Shown: positions 1 to 9,365, counted from the first letter of the stretch. The stretch is 64,000 bases of DNA from Paenibacillus arenilitoris (GCF_014705655.1 NZ_JACXIY010000006.1:89599-153598), one strand, 5' to 3'. Numbers and translations: made by a program. Notes: generated by a model not told the origin, from the sequence alone.

Positions 1-2045
1 AAGACGGATTGAACTTTCTGATCTATGACTGGCGTACGCCGATCGCGAGCATGTACTACGACCATTCGCCCGGCCGGGCGTCTTATGTCACGCCGGCCGG
101 ACGAATCGAAGGAACGATGGAGCTCAAGCGGCAGTTTCAGATTCAGAACGGGCAAATCCGCAACCTATTTGACGCGAACGAAACGATCGGAGACGAAATT
201 CTGCAGCAAGTGCTCGGCAAAGGCGCGGACTCGCAAATGAAGAGCATCGTGGCCACCATCCAGAAGGAACAAAACGCCATCATCCGCAATGACAAAAGCC
301 GGATGCTTATCGTGCAGGGGGCGGCCGGCAGCGGCAAAACTTCCGCGGCATTGCAGCGGGTGGCTTACTTGCTGTACAAACACCGCCAGACGATCAAAGC
401 CGATCAGATCGTTCTTTTCTCGCCGAATCCGATGTTTGGCGGTTATATTTCCTCCGTCCTCCCGGAGCTCGGCGAAGAGAATATGCAGCAGACGACTTTT
501 CAAGAATATATCGACTATTGGCTAGGTTCCTTGCTGCGGCCGGAGGATCCCTTTGATCAGATCGAATATGTACTGACCGAACAAGGAGCGCCGGGGTATG
601 AGGCTCGGATTCAGGGGATCGGATACAAAGCTTCCGAGGCTTTCCTGCAAGCGCTGCAAAACTATGGGAAGTGGCTGGGACGGGAAGGCATGCGGTGGAG
701 CGGTATTCGGTTTCGGGACCGCGATTTGATTACCGCGGAGCGAATGAGAGCGGAATTTTACGGTTATGACCGTTCCCTGCCGTTGTTCAATCGTGTCGTT
801 CTCTTGCAGGAATGGCTGCTGAAGGAACTGGCATCGCTGGAACGGATGGAACGGGAAGCGGATTGGGTAGAGGAAGAGTTAAGTTACCTCGACGCCGATC
901 AGTACGCGGAAGTGTTCGGAATGCTGCATAAAGAGAAGGAAGTATTCGACGTTGCGGAACAATACGCCGCAGTTCGCGAGAAGGTGGGCAACAAGCGACG
1001 GGAAGACGAAGGCGACTTCGACTTCGCCCGGAAGGAGGAAGATCTGCTCCGCCGCAGGATCGTGAAAGAAAGCTTTAAACCGCTAAGGAAAAAGGTGAAG
1101 AAACACTCGTTTATAGATATCAAAGCCATATATGGCCAATTGTTCGAGGGCGAAGCCGCTTATCGGGAGAAAACGAATGAGGCCGTCATCCCCCCGCTGT
1201 GGCCTGAAATATGCAGGCAAACCAACGAAGCGCTGCTCCGGAACGAATTGTTCTACGAGGATGCGACTCCGTATTTGTATGTTAAAGAACTGATCGAAGG
1301 CGTCCGGACGAACACGGAAATCCGGTATGTGTTCGTCGATGAGGGTCAGGATTATTCGGCGTTTCAGTATGAGTATCTTAAAAAGCTGTTTCCCCGTGCC
1401 CGGATGACGGTGCTCGGCGATTTCGGGCAAGCGATCTTCATGCAGGCCACAAGCCTCGACGCGGCCGATTCCCCGCTGATCCGCCTTTTCGGCGAAGCCG
1501 AAACAAGCCTTGTCCGACTGGTACGCAGTTATCGTTCAACCAGGGAGATCGTTGAATTTACGAAATCGATGCTTCCGGGCGGTGAAGAAATCGAACCGTT
1601 CGAAAGGGAAGGCCAGAAGCCCCTTTTGACGAGACTGGACGGCGGGGAGAAGCGCGATGCGCAAATTGCGGCGGACATCGCGGCGCTAAGGGCCGAGGGC
1701 TACGATTCCATCGCCGTCATTACGAAGACCGCAGCCGAAAGCCGGGAGGCCCATGAATCGTTGCGGATTCATGGAGGCGAGGCTCTGCAGCTCATTACGA
1801 AGGAGACGCCGGGTTTTGAAAAAGGAGCGATGGTCATTCCCGTGTATCTCGCCAAAGGCGTCGAATTCGATGCAGTCTTGGTCTACGATGCTTCGCCCGA
1901 AGCTTACGGCAGGGATAACGAACGCAAGCTTCTTTATACGGCGTGCACGCGGGCGATGCACCGGCTTCATCTTTACGCGACGGGCGATTGGTCGCCATTC
2001 GTGCGGGCATTGCCTGCGAATTTGTACGAGGAAGCGCCATATTGA
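1..2045 (+). CDS. helD: HelD-like superfamily 1 helicase (RNA polymerase recycling factor), 5' truncated by window edge
   Basis: This is the C-terminal part of a UvrD/Rep-type superfamily 1 protein of the HelD family. HelD binds RNA polymerase and helps release it from stalled complexes and DNA. The reading frame is open to the left edge, so the true start lies outside the window; a TTG at 9 is only an internal codon. Counting from that codon, the Walker A motif GAAGSGKTS is at about residues 104-112 and the Walker B motif VDEGQD at about 443-448. A long charged helical stretch lies between them, as expected for the HelD arm. A late helicase motif (TACTRAMHRL) is near the C terminus. About 680 residues are visible, against roughly 750-780 for full-length family members. 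A strong terminator follows at 2153. Family assignment is firm; the missing N-terminal coiled-coil arm cannot be checked. Confidence 0.9.
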   Translation, partial: DGLNFLIYDWRTPIASMYYDHSPGRASYVTPAGRIEGTMELKRQFQIQNGQIRNLFDANETIGDEILQQVLGKGADSQMKSIVATIQKEQNAIIRNDKSRMLIVQGAAGSGKTSAALQRVAYLLYKHRQTIKADQIVLFSPNPMFGGYISSVLPELGEENMQQTTFQEYIDYWLGSLLRPEDPFDQIEYVLTEQGAPGYEARIQGIGYKASEAFLQALQNYGKWLGREGMRWSGIRFRDRDLITAERMRAEFYGYDRSLPLFNRVVLLQEWLLKELASLERMEREADWVEEELSYLDADQYAEVFGMLHKEKEVFDVAEQYAAVREKVGNKRREDEGDFDFARKEEDLLRRRIVKESFKPLRKKVKKHSFIDIKAIYGQLFEGEAAYREKTNEAVIPPLWPEICRQTNEALLRNELFYEDATPYLYVKELIEGVRTNTEIRYVFVDEGQDYSAFQYEYLKKLFPRARMTVLGDFGQAIFMQATSLDAADSPLIRLFGEAETSLVRLVRSYRSTREIVEFTKSMLPGGEEIEPFEREGQKPLLTRLDGGEKRDAQIAADIAALRAEGYDSIAVITKTAAESREAHESLRIHGGEALQLITKETPGFEKGAMVIPVYLAKGVEFDAVLVYDASPEAYGRDNERKLLYTACTRAMHRLHLYATGDWSPFVRALPANLYEEAPY

Positions 2046-2152
2046 CGGATCGTAATCAACCATTGGAAAGAACCGCCGGGGGAACACCCCGAACCCGGTT
2101 ACGACGATGGGGCGCTATTCGCGAATCGGCTGCGATTCGCCCGTATGCAAGC

Positions 2153-2187
2153 AGCCTTGGCCGTAAGTCGGCCAAGGCTATTTTTTT
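2153..2187 (+). terminator. Intrinsic terminator after helD
   Basis: A perfect 10-bp stem (AGCCTTGGCC at 2153-2162 with GGCCAAGGCT at 2170-2179) has a 7-nt loop and is followed by seven T residues after one A. It ends helD transcription. The rest of the 2046-2373 gap holds no gene I can support and no clear promoter. Confidence 0.9.
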
Positions 2188-2373
2188 AGATGCGTAATAA
2201 AATGGTACGATTCGAGCGAGAACCGATTTCGAAATCCGATGTCTATGACGGTGCCGGGATGAATATACAATAAAAAGCGATATGCTCTTGCATTTGTTTC
2301 ATTTGCTGAAAAAATGTTGATTTTAATGTACGATTATGAAAAGAACGATAGTATCGGAGGTCGGAGGTCAGTC

Positions 2374-3540
2374 ATGCAAAGAGTAGCCTCGAAGTTGCTG
2401 TTGGCGGCCGTCATTGTCGCAGCCGCCTTTGTTCTCGATTTGAAGCTGGACTTATTTCCGGCCGCCGCGGAATCGGAAGAGGCGGCTGCCGTGAAGCAGA
2501 CGAATCGACTGGAGCAATTGGAGCTGGCAATCGCGAAGGAATTCCAGCTTCGGTCCGAGAAAATTTCCGTCTCCTATACGGGGGACAAGCAGGAGCTGGC
2601 CGATCGGATGCCGGACGTGATCAAGGCGGCTTTGACGCATGACGACTATTCGGCCTATATCCTCGATTCCTATATTTACACGATCAGAAGCTGGGGGAAC
2701 AAATCGAACGTGACGATCGACGCCAAATACCGCGAATCGAAGGAACAGACGGCGCTCGTCGACCGGAAGGTAGCGGAAGCGCTGGCGGAAGTCGTCGAGC
2801 CGGGCATGAACCCTCACGAGAAGGTCAAGGCGATCCACGACTGGATCGTCACCCATGTCGAGTACGACCAATCCTTGACCCGCTATACGGCGTACGAGGC
2901 CGTAACGACTGGCGAAGCGGTCTGTCAGGGCTATTCCCTGCTCGGGTACAAAATGCTGAAGGCAGCGGGTATACCGGTGCTCATCGCGGAAGGAACGGTC
3001 AATACCGGCGAGCATGCCTGGAATATGGTGCAGCTGGACGGCGTGTGGTACCACCTCGATCTCACCTGGGACGATCCGGTTATGAAGGATGCAAGCGGCA
3101 AGACGATCAAAGACGGCGGCGCGATCCGGTACAACTATTATTTGAAGACGGACGGGGAGCTGCGGGCGGACCACGGCTGGACGAAGACGTATCCGGCCGC
3201 CGTCGCGAATTACGCGGATGCCATCGGGGAGCTCGAGCGGCAAGGGTCGGAGAAGGAACGCGAGCGCTACGCCAAGCTGAAGCTGGCGCTTGGCTTGCAC
3301 TGGCTCGATGCCGCGAATACGGTGACGGGTCCGGAGCAGCTGCAGGGCGTCATCGCCTCCGCGCTCGATTCCCGGACGGCCAGCCTGGAGTTCCGTTATG
3401 AGGATAGAGAGGGGTTCCCCGAGGCGCTGAAGGCCGCTTTCCGGGACGCCAAGGTCGCTGCCGGCTACCGGGCGAGCTACGAGCCGTATGCCGGCGGCAG
3501 CTCCCTGCTCGTGCGCATTCAGCTGGAGTATGCGAAGTAG
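2374..3540 (+). CDS. Transglutaminase-like domain protein, exported or membrane-anchored
   Basis: A 388-residue protein with an N-terminal hydrophobic segment (about residues 8-24), read as a signal peptide or anchor, then a transglutaminase-like cysteine protease fold. The catalytic triad is visible as Cys184 in AVCQGYS, His214 in GEHAWN and Asp229 in YHLDLTWDD. This is the usual C-H-D order of the bacterial superfamily, whose members act as proteases or cross-linking enzymes. The C-terminal 120 residues have no motif I recognise. The ATG at 2374 is chosen because GGAGG lies just upstream and it places the hydrophobic segment at the N terminus; the frame also opens earlier at 2314. It stands alone between a terminator and a convergent gene. 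Substrate unknown. Confidence 0.85.
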   Translation: MQRVASKLLLAAVIVAAAFVLDLKLDLFPAAAESEEAAAVKQTNRLEQLELAIAKEFQLRSEKISVSYTGDKQELADRMPDVIKAALTHDDYSAYILDSYIYTIRSWGNKSNVTIDAKYRESKEQTALVDRKVAEALAEVVEPGMNPHEKVKAIHDWIVTHVEYDQSLTRYTAYEAVTTGEAVCQGYSLLGYKMLKAAGIPVLIAEGTVNTGEHAWNMVQLDGVWYHLDLTWDDPVMKDASGKTIKDGGAIRYNYYLKTDGELRADHGWTKTYPAAVANYADAIGELERQGSEKERERYAKLKLALGLHWLDAANTVTGPEQLQGVIASALDSRTASLEFRYEDREGFPEALKAAFRDAKVAAGYRASYEPYAGGSSLLVRIQLEYAK

Positions 3541-3599
3541 GCGGAGCGTTGCGGGCGCTCCAAACGAACCGGATAGGATGCGATCGACAAGACAAAATA

Positions 3600-3663
3600 G
3601 CGAGGAAAATCTCTCCGCCATGAGCCTTGCTCTAGGGGGATGAGGTTTTCCTCGCTTTATTTT
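3600..3663. terminator. Shared hairpin between convergent genes
   Basis: GCGAGGAAAA at 3600-3609 pairs with TTTTCCTCGC at 3646-3655 across a 36-nt loop, with A/T-rich flanks on both sides. It sits between the converging transglutaminase gene and the HEAT-repeat gene, so it can serve both. The large loop makes it less certain than the other terminators here. Confidence 0.6.
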
Positions 3664-3674
3664 GCGGCTGCCGT

Positions 3675-4820
3675 CTACTGCTCGCGGCTCCGGGCAGCCG
3701 TCATCTGCTGCCAGACGGAACCGGCGGCTTCCTCGCCGCGCTCGATTCGCTCGAGCGCCATCTTGGCCTGCAGCTGGATTTCGAACTCGCCGTCCTGCGC
3801 GGCTTCGCGCAGCGCCTCGACGGCCGTCTCGTCGCCGGCTTCGTACAGGAAGCGGGCCGCGCGCCAGCGGACGAGCTTGTTCTTGTCGCGCAGCGCCTCG
3901 ATCATCGGACCGATCGCGGCGGGATCGCCGAGATCGGACAGCGTGTCGCCGGCCGTGCGCCTGACGGACGCCGAGGAATCGCGCAGGGCGGCGAACAAGT
4001 ACGGCATCGCTTCGGGCGACCTGAGGTCCCCAAGATAGACGACGGCGAGCCTGCGGATCGAGGCGTTCTCGTCCTTAAGCGCTGCGGCGAGCAGCGGAAC
4101 GCCTTCGATGGCCGCGGTATAGCGCTCCAGCGCGGCGTATCGGATCTGCCATTCGGGCGAGCGGAACTGTTCCTGCGCTTCTTCGAGCGACAGCGGGGCG
4201 GGCCTGACCGCCGGCTGCGCATCTCCGCCGGCATCGGGGCCTAGCGCGATCGCCGCCTGCACGAGCGCATCGAGCCGCTCCTCCGTGTAGGTGGCTTCGA
4301 GCTCGCGGACGATCTCGGCCGCGATTTCCTCCGGCTCGCCGTAACGCACGCCGAACTCCTCGAGCTTGCGTTCGCGGATCATGCTCGAGCCCGCCGCCTT
4401 CAGCGCCGCGTCGCCGAACTTCTGCGGCAGCGCCGAACGGACCTCGCCGTCGCCCATCCTCACGCGTACCTGGATCGGGATGCCGCGGTACATTTGCACG
4501 AATACTTGCGCTTCGCCGTAGCTTGCCGAAGGCCCCTTGTCCGCTTGCCCGACCGCGTCCCGGTCCTTCTGCAGCAGCTCCCCGGCTTCCGCCAGAATGG
4601 CGGCCCAGTCGGCTCCCGGCATGCGGTCGAGCGCGATAAAGTCCGCCGTGCGGAACAGGCCGCGCACGCCTTTGATCTGCAGCAGCTTCCCGAGCAATTC
4701 GGGCGCATCCGCGGCTTCGCCCGCTTTATAAGTGAATCTCCGTCCGCGCGGCAGCGTCTCGTCGACGTTCAGCTTCATGGAATTCGGGCTCGGAGTAGGT
4801 TCGATCGATAACAGCTTCAT
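3675..4820 (-). CDS. CvfC/YpgR-like protein: Nfu N-terminal-like domain plus HEAT repeats
   Basis: A 381-residue protein. The first 90 residues (starting MKLLSIEPTPSPNSMKLNVD) match the small scaffold domain found at the N terminus of Nfu-type Fe-S proteins. The C-terminal part (about 215-365) is a series of HEAT-like helical repeats, for example 'ENASIRRLAVVYLGDL', 'SSASVRRTAGDTLSDLG' and 'DKNKLVRWRAARFLYEAG'. This arrangement is that of B. subtilis YpgR and S. aureus CvfC (conserved virulence factor C), whose molecular role is poorly known. The Cys-x-x-Cys of true Nfu proteins is not seen, so Fe-S delivery is doubtful. ATG at 4820 has GGAGGTG upstream at good spacing. It is transcribed alone, divergent from the next gene. 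Confidence 0.85.
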   Translation of the reverse strand: MKLLSIEPTPSPNSMKLNVDETLPRGRRFTYKAGEAADAPELLGKLLQIKGVRGLFRTADFIALDRMPGADWAAILAEAGELLQKDRDAVGQADKGPSASYGEAQVFVQMYRGIPIQVRVRMGDGEVRSALPQKFGDAALKAAGSSMIRERKLEEFGVRYGEPEEIAAEIVRELEATYTEERLDALVQAAIALGPDAGGDAQPAVRPAPLSLEEAQEQFRSPEWQIRYAALERYTAAIEGVPLLAAALKDENASIRRLAVVYLGDLRSPEAMPYLFAALRDSSASVRRTAGDTLSDLGDPAAIGPMIEALRDKNKLVRWRAARFLYEAGDETAVEALREAAQDGEFEIQLQAKMALERIERGEEAAGSVWQQMTAARSREQ

Positions 4821-5098
4821 GGGACACCTCCGGAATAATGGGTTCGAACGGGCCTAATTTGAGGGGAAAGGCCGTCTTTGATTGGCTCCGCGGTAACGTC
4901 GGCCGTTTCGGGAGCGTACTTTTAGTGTAATGCGTCTATAGCTTAGTGTACCTGATTTCGGGCATGGATGCGAACATCTTGCGGCCGCGAGGCCGTCATG
5001 AAAGGAAGTCAGCCTGGAGGCATGGCCGATTTGCAAAATACGTCTTCCGCTTGGTATCTTAATAAAATAAAGGCAAACTACGAGGGAGGAGAAGGCGG

Positions 5099-6178
5099 TT
5101 GAGGTTAAAACGATACGCCAACATCGATCCGGTCGAGCAGCATACGTCCTTGAAGCAGTTCAACAGATGGCGGCAAGAGCGCATCCGCAGGCAGCGGACG
5201 AAGGATTACTCGTATACCGTGCCGAACGTCCAGCCCGATCTCGATTATTTGACGGATAACCGGAAATGTCCATCCCTTACCTGGATCGGACATTCGACGT
5301 TTTTTATACAGCTTGGCGGCGTGAACATCATTACCGATCCCGTATGGTCGTCCCAGATGGCCTTTCAGAGAAGATTGACGCCGCCCGGCATTCCGATCGA
5401 CGACATGCCTCCGATCGACGTCGTTCTTATTTCCCATTCGCATTACGATCATTTGAATATCGGCTCGCTGCGCAGGCTCATCGGCCCGAGGCAGCTGCTC
5501 GTGCCCGCGGGCCTCAGCCCGAAGCTGCGCAAGAAGGGCTTTATCCGCGTCAAGGAACTGCATTGGTGGGAATCCGTCACGCTGAACGGCATCAAGTTCA
5601 CGTTCGTGCCTTCCCAGCATTCGACGCGCCGCAACCCGTGGGATACGAACAGCTCCCATTGGGGGGGCTGGGTCATCGAGCAGCAGACGTCCTTAAGCCG
5701 GAAGACGGTAAGCGGAACATTCGGGCAAACGGCGCAAATCGCCGGTGTGGCTGCCGGCGAAGCGGACCGGGAGACCGCGCGGCCGGATGACGGGGCAGCC
5801 GATGCGCGCGGCGCGGGCGAGCCATACGTGTCGGAAACGCCCACGATCTATTTCGCCGGCGACAGCGGCTACTTTCAAGGCTTCAAGGAGATCGGCTGCC
5901 GCTTCGCGATCGACGTCGCGCTGCTGCCTATCGGCGCTTACGAGCCGGAATGGTTCATGGGCCCGCAGCATACGACGCCCGAGCAGGCGCTGCAGGCTTT
6001 CGAGGATACCGGGGCCAAATGGTTCGTTCCGATGCATTACGGCGCGTTCAAGCTTGCCGATGATACGCCGCGGGAAGCGCTTGACCGGCTGGAGGCCTGC
6101 AGAATCAAACGGCGCATGGAGGCGGAACGCATCCTTGTTCAGCCCCTTGGACGGACATGGCGTTTATCGGGCAAATGA
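5099..6178 (+). CDS. Metallo-beta-lactamase-fold hydrolase (NAPE-PLD/UlaG-like)
   Basis: A 359-residue metallo-hydrolase. The metal-binding motif is H113-S-H115-Y-D117-H118 in LISHSHYDHLN, and later ligands are in YFAGDSGYF and PMHYGAFKL. The N-terminal GHSTFFIQLGG and the overall layout match the family of N-acylphosphatidylethanolamine phospholipase D and UlaG-like lactonases; bacterial members are mostly uncharacterised. A low-complexity segment of roughly 55 residues (about 195-248, rich in Ala, Gly, Asp, Glu, Arg) interrupts the fold between GGWVIE and the GDSGY motif. It is probably a surface loop. The TTG at 5099 is supported by AGGGAGGAG at 5083-5091, 7 nt upstream, and no better start is nearby. 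Substrate cannot be deduced. Confidence 0.85.
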   Translation: MRLKRYANIDPVEQHTSLKQFNRWRQERIRRQRTKDYSYTVPNVQPDLDYLTDNRKCPSLTWIGHSTFFIQLGGVNIITDPVWSSQMAFQRRLTPPGIPIDDMPPIDVVLISHSHYDHLNIGSLRRLIGPRQLLVPAGLSPKLRKKGFIRVKELHWWESVTLNGIKFTFVPSQHSTRRNPWDTNSSHWGGWVIEQQTSLSRKTVSGTFGQTAQIAGVAAGEADRETARPDDGAADARGAGEPYVSETPTIYFAGDSGYFQGFKEIGCRFAIDVALLPIGAYEPEWFMGPQHTTPEQALQAFEDTGAKWFVPMHYGAFKLADDTPREALDRLEACRIKRRMEAERILVQPLGRTWRLSGK

Positions 6179-6289
6179 CAAACGAGTACAAGAGCCGGCC
6201 AATTGCGTACAATGACGGCCGCAGCCGAAAAAGGTATACTGAGCTAGTCTAACCGCTTGATTAAATCGACCTTGAAGGAGGCAGCGAGA

Positions 6290-7357
6290 ATGACTCAAAC
6301 GAACATCCGTCTTGGCGTTATCGGCGCGGGCGCGATCGGCAACGTACACCTGAAGACGTTTCATCAAATCGAAGGCATCGAAGTCGCCGCCGTTGCGGAC
6401 GTCTATGTGCCGCTGGCCGAGCAGCGCGCGGAGGAGCACGGCATTCGGACCGTCCATGCGAGCCCGCAGGCGCTGCTCGAGGACCGGTCGATCGACGCGG
6501 TCGTCGTCGGCGTGCCGAACCGGTTCCACGCGGAGCTGGCGATCGAGGCGCTCAGGCAGGGCAAGCACGTGCTGCTCGAGAAGCCGATGGCGATCGACTC
6601 CGCCGCGGCCAAGTCCATCGCGGAGGAGGCCGAAAGGTCGGGCAAGGTGCTCATGATGTCTCATCAGATGCGCTGGTCCGGACTTAGCCGGGCGATCAAG
6701 CAGCGCATCGATAACGGCGAAGTGGGCCGCATCTATAACGCCAAGGCGGGCTGGTTCCGCAAGAAAGGGATCCCCGGCTGGGGCTCCTGGTTCACGCGCA
6801 AGGATCAGTCCGGCGGTGGCCCGCTCATCGACATCGGCGTCCATATGCTCGACCTGTCGCTTTACCTCATGGGCAACCCGAAGCCGGTGTCGGTATTCGG
6901 CTCCACGTACGCGGAGTTCGGCCCGAACCGGCAAGGGATCGGCACCTGGGGGACGCCGAACTGGGACGGCTATTACGACGTAGAGGATCTTGCCTCGGCG
7001 CTGATCAAGCTCGACAATGGCGCGACCTTGTCGCTCGAGGTGAGCTGGGCGGCGCATTCCGCGCTTCTGTCCGAGGACCCGTTCATTCATTTGATGGGGA
7101 CGCAAGGCGGCGTGGCGATGGTCGGCGGCAGCGGCAAGTACGTCACGCATGCGGATGATCAAGTCGTCGAGAGCGACATCGCGCCGCTGGAAGGGGACGA
7201 GGACCGGGTGCTGATGGGCAGCCATTTCGTACAATGCATCCGCGAAGGGAAGCAGCCGATTACGTCCGCCTTGTCCGGCTATACGAACAACCGGATCCTC
7301 GACGCCATCTACGAGTCGTCCCGCACCGGCAGCGAAGTGAAGCTGCGCTGGGACTAA
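6290..7357 (+). CDS. Gfo/Idh/MocA family NAD(P)-dependent oxidoreductase
   Basis: A 355-residue sugar or inositol dehydrogenase-type enzyme. The N-terminal Rossmann fold shows the dinucleotide-binding motif GVIGAGAIGNVH. The family motif EKPMAIDSAAA follows near residue 100; its lysine is usually catalytic. The second domain contains GGGPLIDIGVHMLDL, with the conserved Asp and His of the active site. Family members oxidise or reduce sugars, inositols or their derivatives; the substrate is not readable here. ATG at 6290 is preferred over the earlier in-frame TTG because AAGGAGG lies at proper distance in front. No partner gene is adjacent, so it appears monocistronic. Confidence 0.9.
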   Translation: MTQTNIRLGVIGAGAIGNVHLKTFHQIEGIEVAAVADVYVPLAEQRAEEHGIRTVHASPQALLEDRSIDAVVVGVPNRFHAELAIEALRQGKHVLLEKPMAIDSAAAKSIAEEAERSGKVLMMSHQMRWSGLSRAIKQRIDNGEVGRIYNAKAGWFRKKGIPGWGSWFTRKDQSGGGPLIDIGVHMLDLSLYLMGNPKPVSVFGSTYAEFGPNRQGIGTWGTPNWDGYYDVEDLASALIKLDNGATLSLEVSWAAHSALLSEDPFIHLMGTQGGVAMVGGSGKYVTHADDQVVESDIAPLEGDEDRVLMGSHFVQCIREGKQPITSALSGYTNNRILDAIYESSRTGSEVKLRWD

Positions 7358-7406
7358 GGGAACGAAAGGGAATTTCACGCAGCACAGCTTTAAGTAACGA
7401 GCCAAG

Positions 7407-7460
7407 CGATAGCCTCCGACGCCGCAATGACCAAGACGATTCGCCGGCGGGAGGCTATCG
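7407..7460. terminator. Stem-loop downstream of the oxidoreductase gene
   Basis: CGATAGCCTCC at 7407-7417 pairs perfectly with GGAGGCTATCG at 7450-7460, and a further GC-rich pairing is possible inside. The following TTATTCG is a poor T tract, so termination may be inefficient. It is the only structure seen in the 271-bp gap apart from the ABC-F promoter. Confidence 0.5.
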
Positions 7461-7573
7461 TTATTCGTGCGTCCTGCTAGATTGGGAGGCGGCCCCGGCG
7501 CCGCCAAGATCCGGCTTCCCCGCGGGCACGCGGCTTTCCGGGCAAAAGAAGGTTCGGATTTGCGGCCATCCTG

Positions 7574-7582
7574 TGATATAAT
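7574..7582 (+). promoter_or_regulatory. Extended -10 promoter element of the ABC-F gene
   Basis: TGATATAAT at 7574-7582 is an exact extended -10 element about 45 nt before the ABC-F start. The only -35 candidate (TTCGGA at 7553-7558, 18-nt spacing) is weak, which fits an extended -10 promoter. Confidence 0.6.
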
Positions 7583-7628
7583 AGTTCGAGATTAAGCGAT
7601 TTTGTAGTGAAGGACGGGATTAAACGAC

Positions 7629-9248
7629 ATGATTAGTACGAGCGGCATAACGCTGCGTTACGGAAAGCGACCGCTTTTCGAAGACGTCAACATTAAATTC
7701 ACGCCGGGCAACTGCTACGGTTTGATCGGCGCGAACGGCGCGGGCAAATCGACGTTTCTCAAAATATTGTCCGGCGAGGTCGAGCAATCCTCCGGCGAGG
7801 TTCATATTACGCCTGGCGAACGCCTTGCCGTATTGAAGCAGAACCATTACGAGTACGACGAGTTCGCCGTGCTGGAGACGGTGATTATGGGCCACAAGCG
7901 TCTCTACGAGGTTATGAAAGAGAAGGACGCGCTCTACGCGAAAGCCGACTTCACGGACGAGGACGGCATGCGCGCGGGCGAGCTCGAAGCCGAATTCGCC
8001 GACATGAACGGCTGGGAGGCCGAATCCGAAGCGGCCGAAATGCTGAACGGCCTCGGCATTACGCCGGATCTTCACGACAAGAAGATGGCGGAGCTGTCGG
8101 GCAACGAGAAGGTTCGCGTCCTGCTTGCGCAAGCGTTGTTCGGATCGCCGAACATCCTGCTTCTCGACGAGCCTACCAACCATCTGGACATCGAATCGAT
8201 CCGCTGGCTGGAGGATTTTCTGGCGGGCTACGAAGGTACCGTTATCGTGGTCAGCCATGACCGGCACTTCCTGAATACCGTATGTACGCATATTGCGGAC
8301 ATCGACTTCGGCAAAATCCAGATGTACGTGGGCAACTACGACTTCTGGTACGAGTCCAGCCAGCTGGCTCTCCAGCTGCAGCGCAGCGAGAACAAGAAGA
8401 AGGAAGACAAGATCAAGGAGCTGCAGGCGTTCATTCAGCGCTTCAGCGCGAACAAGTCGAAGGCGAAGCAAGCGACGTCCCGGCAGAAGCTCCTCGACAA
8501 AATCACGCTCGACGACATTCGCCCGTCGAACCGGAAATATCCGTTCATTCTCTTCAAAGGGGAACGCGAGGCGGGCAAGCAGCTGCTCCTCGTGGACGGG
8601 TTGACCAAGTCGCTTGACGGCGACAAGCTGATCGACAATTTGACGATTGCGATCAACAAGGGCGACAAGGTCGCTTTCGTCGGGCCGAACAGCCTGCCGA
8701 AGACGCTTCTGTTCCAATTGCTCGTCGGCGAAGCCGAGCCGGATGCGGGCAGCTTCTCGTGGGGCGTAACGACGACCCGCGCCTACTTCCCGAAGGATAA
8801 CTCCGAATACTTCGACGGCGTCGAATTGAACCTGGTGGAATGGCTGCGCCAATATTCGAAGGACCCGGACGAAACGTTCATCCGCGGCTTCCTGGGCCGC
8901 ATGCTCTTCTCCGGCGACGACGCGATGAAGAAGGCGAGCGTGTTGTCCGGCGGCGAGAAGGTGCGCTGCATGCTGTCGAAGATGATGCTCGAGGGCGCGA
9001 ACGTATTCATCCTCGACGAGCCGACGAACCACTTGGACCTCGAGTCCATCACGGCGCTGAACAACGGCCTGATCGACACGGACTGCACCGTGTTGTTCAC
9101 GTCGCATGACCATCAATTCGTGCAGACGATCGCGAACCGCATCGTCGAAATTACGCCGAACGGCGTAATCGACCGGATGATGACGTACGACGAGTATTTG
9201 GAAAGCGACGAGATCAAGGCGCTTCGCGAGCGCATGTATGCGGTATAA
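7629..9248 (+). CDS. ABC-F family ATP-binding protein (YkpA/YbiT-like)
   Basis: A 539-residue soluble protein with two ABC nucleotide-binding domains and no membrane segment. ABC-F proteins act on the ribosome as translation factors or antibiotic-resistance proteins. Domain 1 has Walker A GANGAGKST at residues 34-42, a signature beginning LSGNEK (156-161) and Walker B LLLDEPTNHLD. A charged linker follows at about 245-300. Domain 2 has normal signature LSGGEK and Walker B FILDEPTNHLD, but its Walker A position reads GPNSLPKT (352-359), lacking the second and third glycines. A weakened second site is, from memory, common in Firmicute YkpA-type members, so this may be a subfamily trait. The organisation is closer to housekeeping YkpA/YbiT than to known resistance ABC-F proteins. 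ATG at 7629; a strong terminator follows. Confidence 0.9.
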   Translation: MISTSGITLRYGKRPLFEDVNIKFTPGNCYGLIGANGAGKSTFLKILSGEVEQSSGEVHITPGERLAVLKQNHYEYDEFAVLETVIMGHKRLYEVMKEKDALYAKADFTDEDGMRAGELEAEFADMNGWEAESEAAEMLNGLGITPDLHDKKMAELSGNEKVRVLLAQALFGSPNILLLDEPTNHLDIESIRWLEDFLAGYEGTVIVVSHDRHFLNTVCTHIADIDFGKIQMYVGNYDFWYESSQLALQLQRSENKKKEDKIKELQAFIQRFSANKSKAKQATSRQKLLDKITLDDIRPSNRKYPFILFKGEREAGKQLLLVDGLTKSLDGDKLIDNLTIAINKGDKVAFVGPNSLPKTLLFQLLVGEAEPDAGSFSWGVTTTRAYFPKDNSEYFDGVELNLVEWLRQYSKDPDETFIRGFLGRMLFSGDDAMKKASVLSGGEKVRCMLSKMMLEGANVFILDEPTNHLDLESITALNNGLIDTDCTVLFTSHDHQFVQTIANRIVEITPNGVIDRMMTYDEYLESDEIKALRERMYAV

Positions 9249-9267
9249 GCGGCCATACATGGAAGGG

Positions 9268-9313
9268 AGCACCGCTCCGCCTGGGGAAACCTTTGCGGAG
9301 CGGTGCTTTTTTT
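9268..9313 (+). terminator. Intrinsic terminator after the ABC-F gene
   Basis: A 13-bp perfect stem (9268-9280 with 9295-9307) has a 14-nt loop, and the run of T residues at 9307-9313 completes a classical rho-independent terminator. Confidence 0.95.
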
Positions 9314-9365
9314 ATTTGCGTTGCAGGACCTTGCGCTTATTCGACCGCTTGTTGGAAATTATAGG

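Noticed and set aside
6164..7507. Minus-strand frame of 447 codons opposite the oxidoreductase gene
   Set aside because: The plus-strand Gfo/Idh/MocA protein is unmistakable; this frame shows no domain.
7620..9272. Minus-strand frame of 550 codons opposite the ABC-F gene
   Set aside because: It covers exactly the ABC-F gene and has a shadow composition rich in Arg, Val and His.
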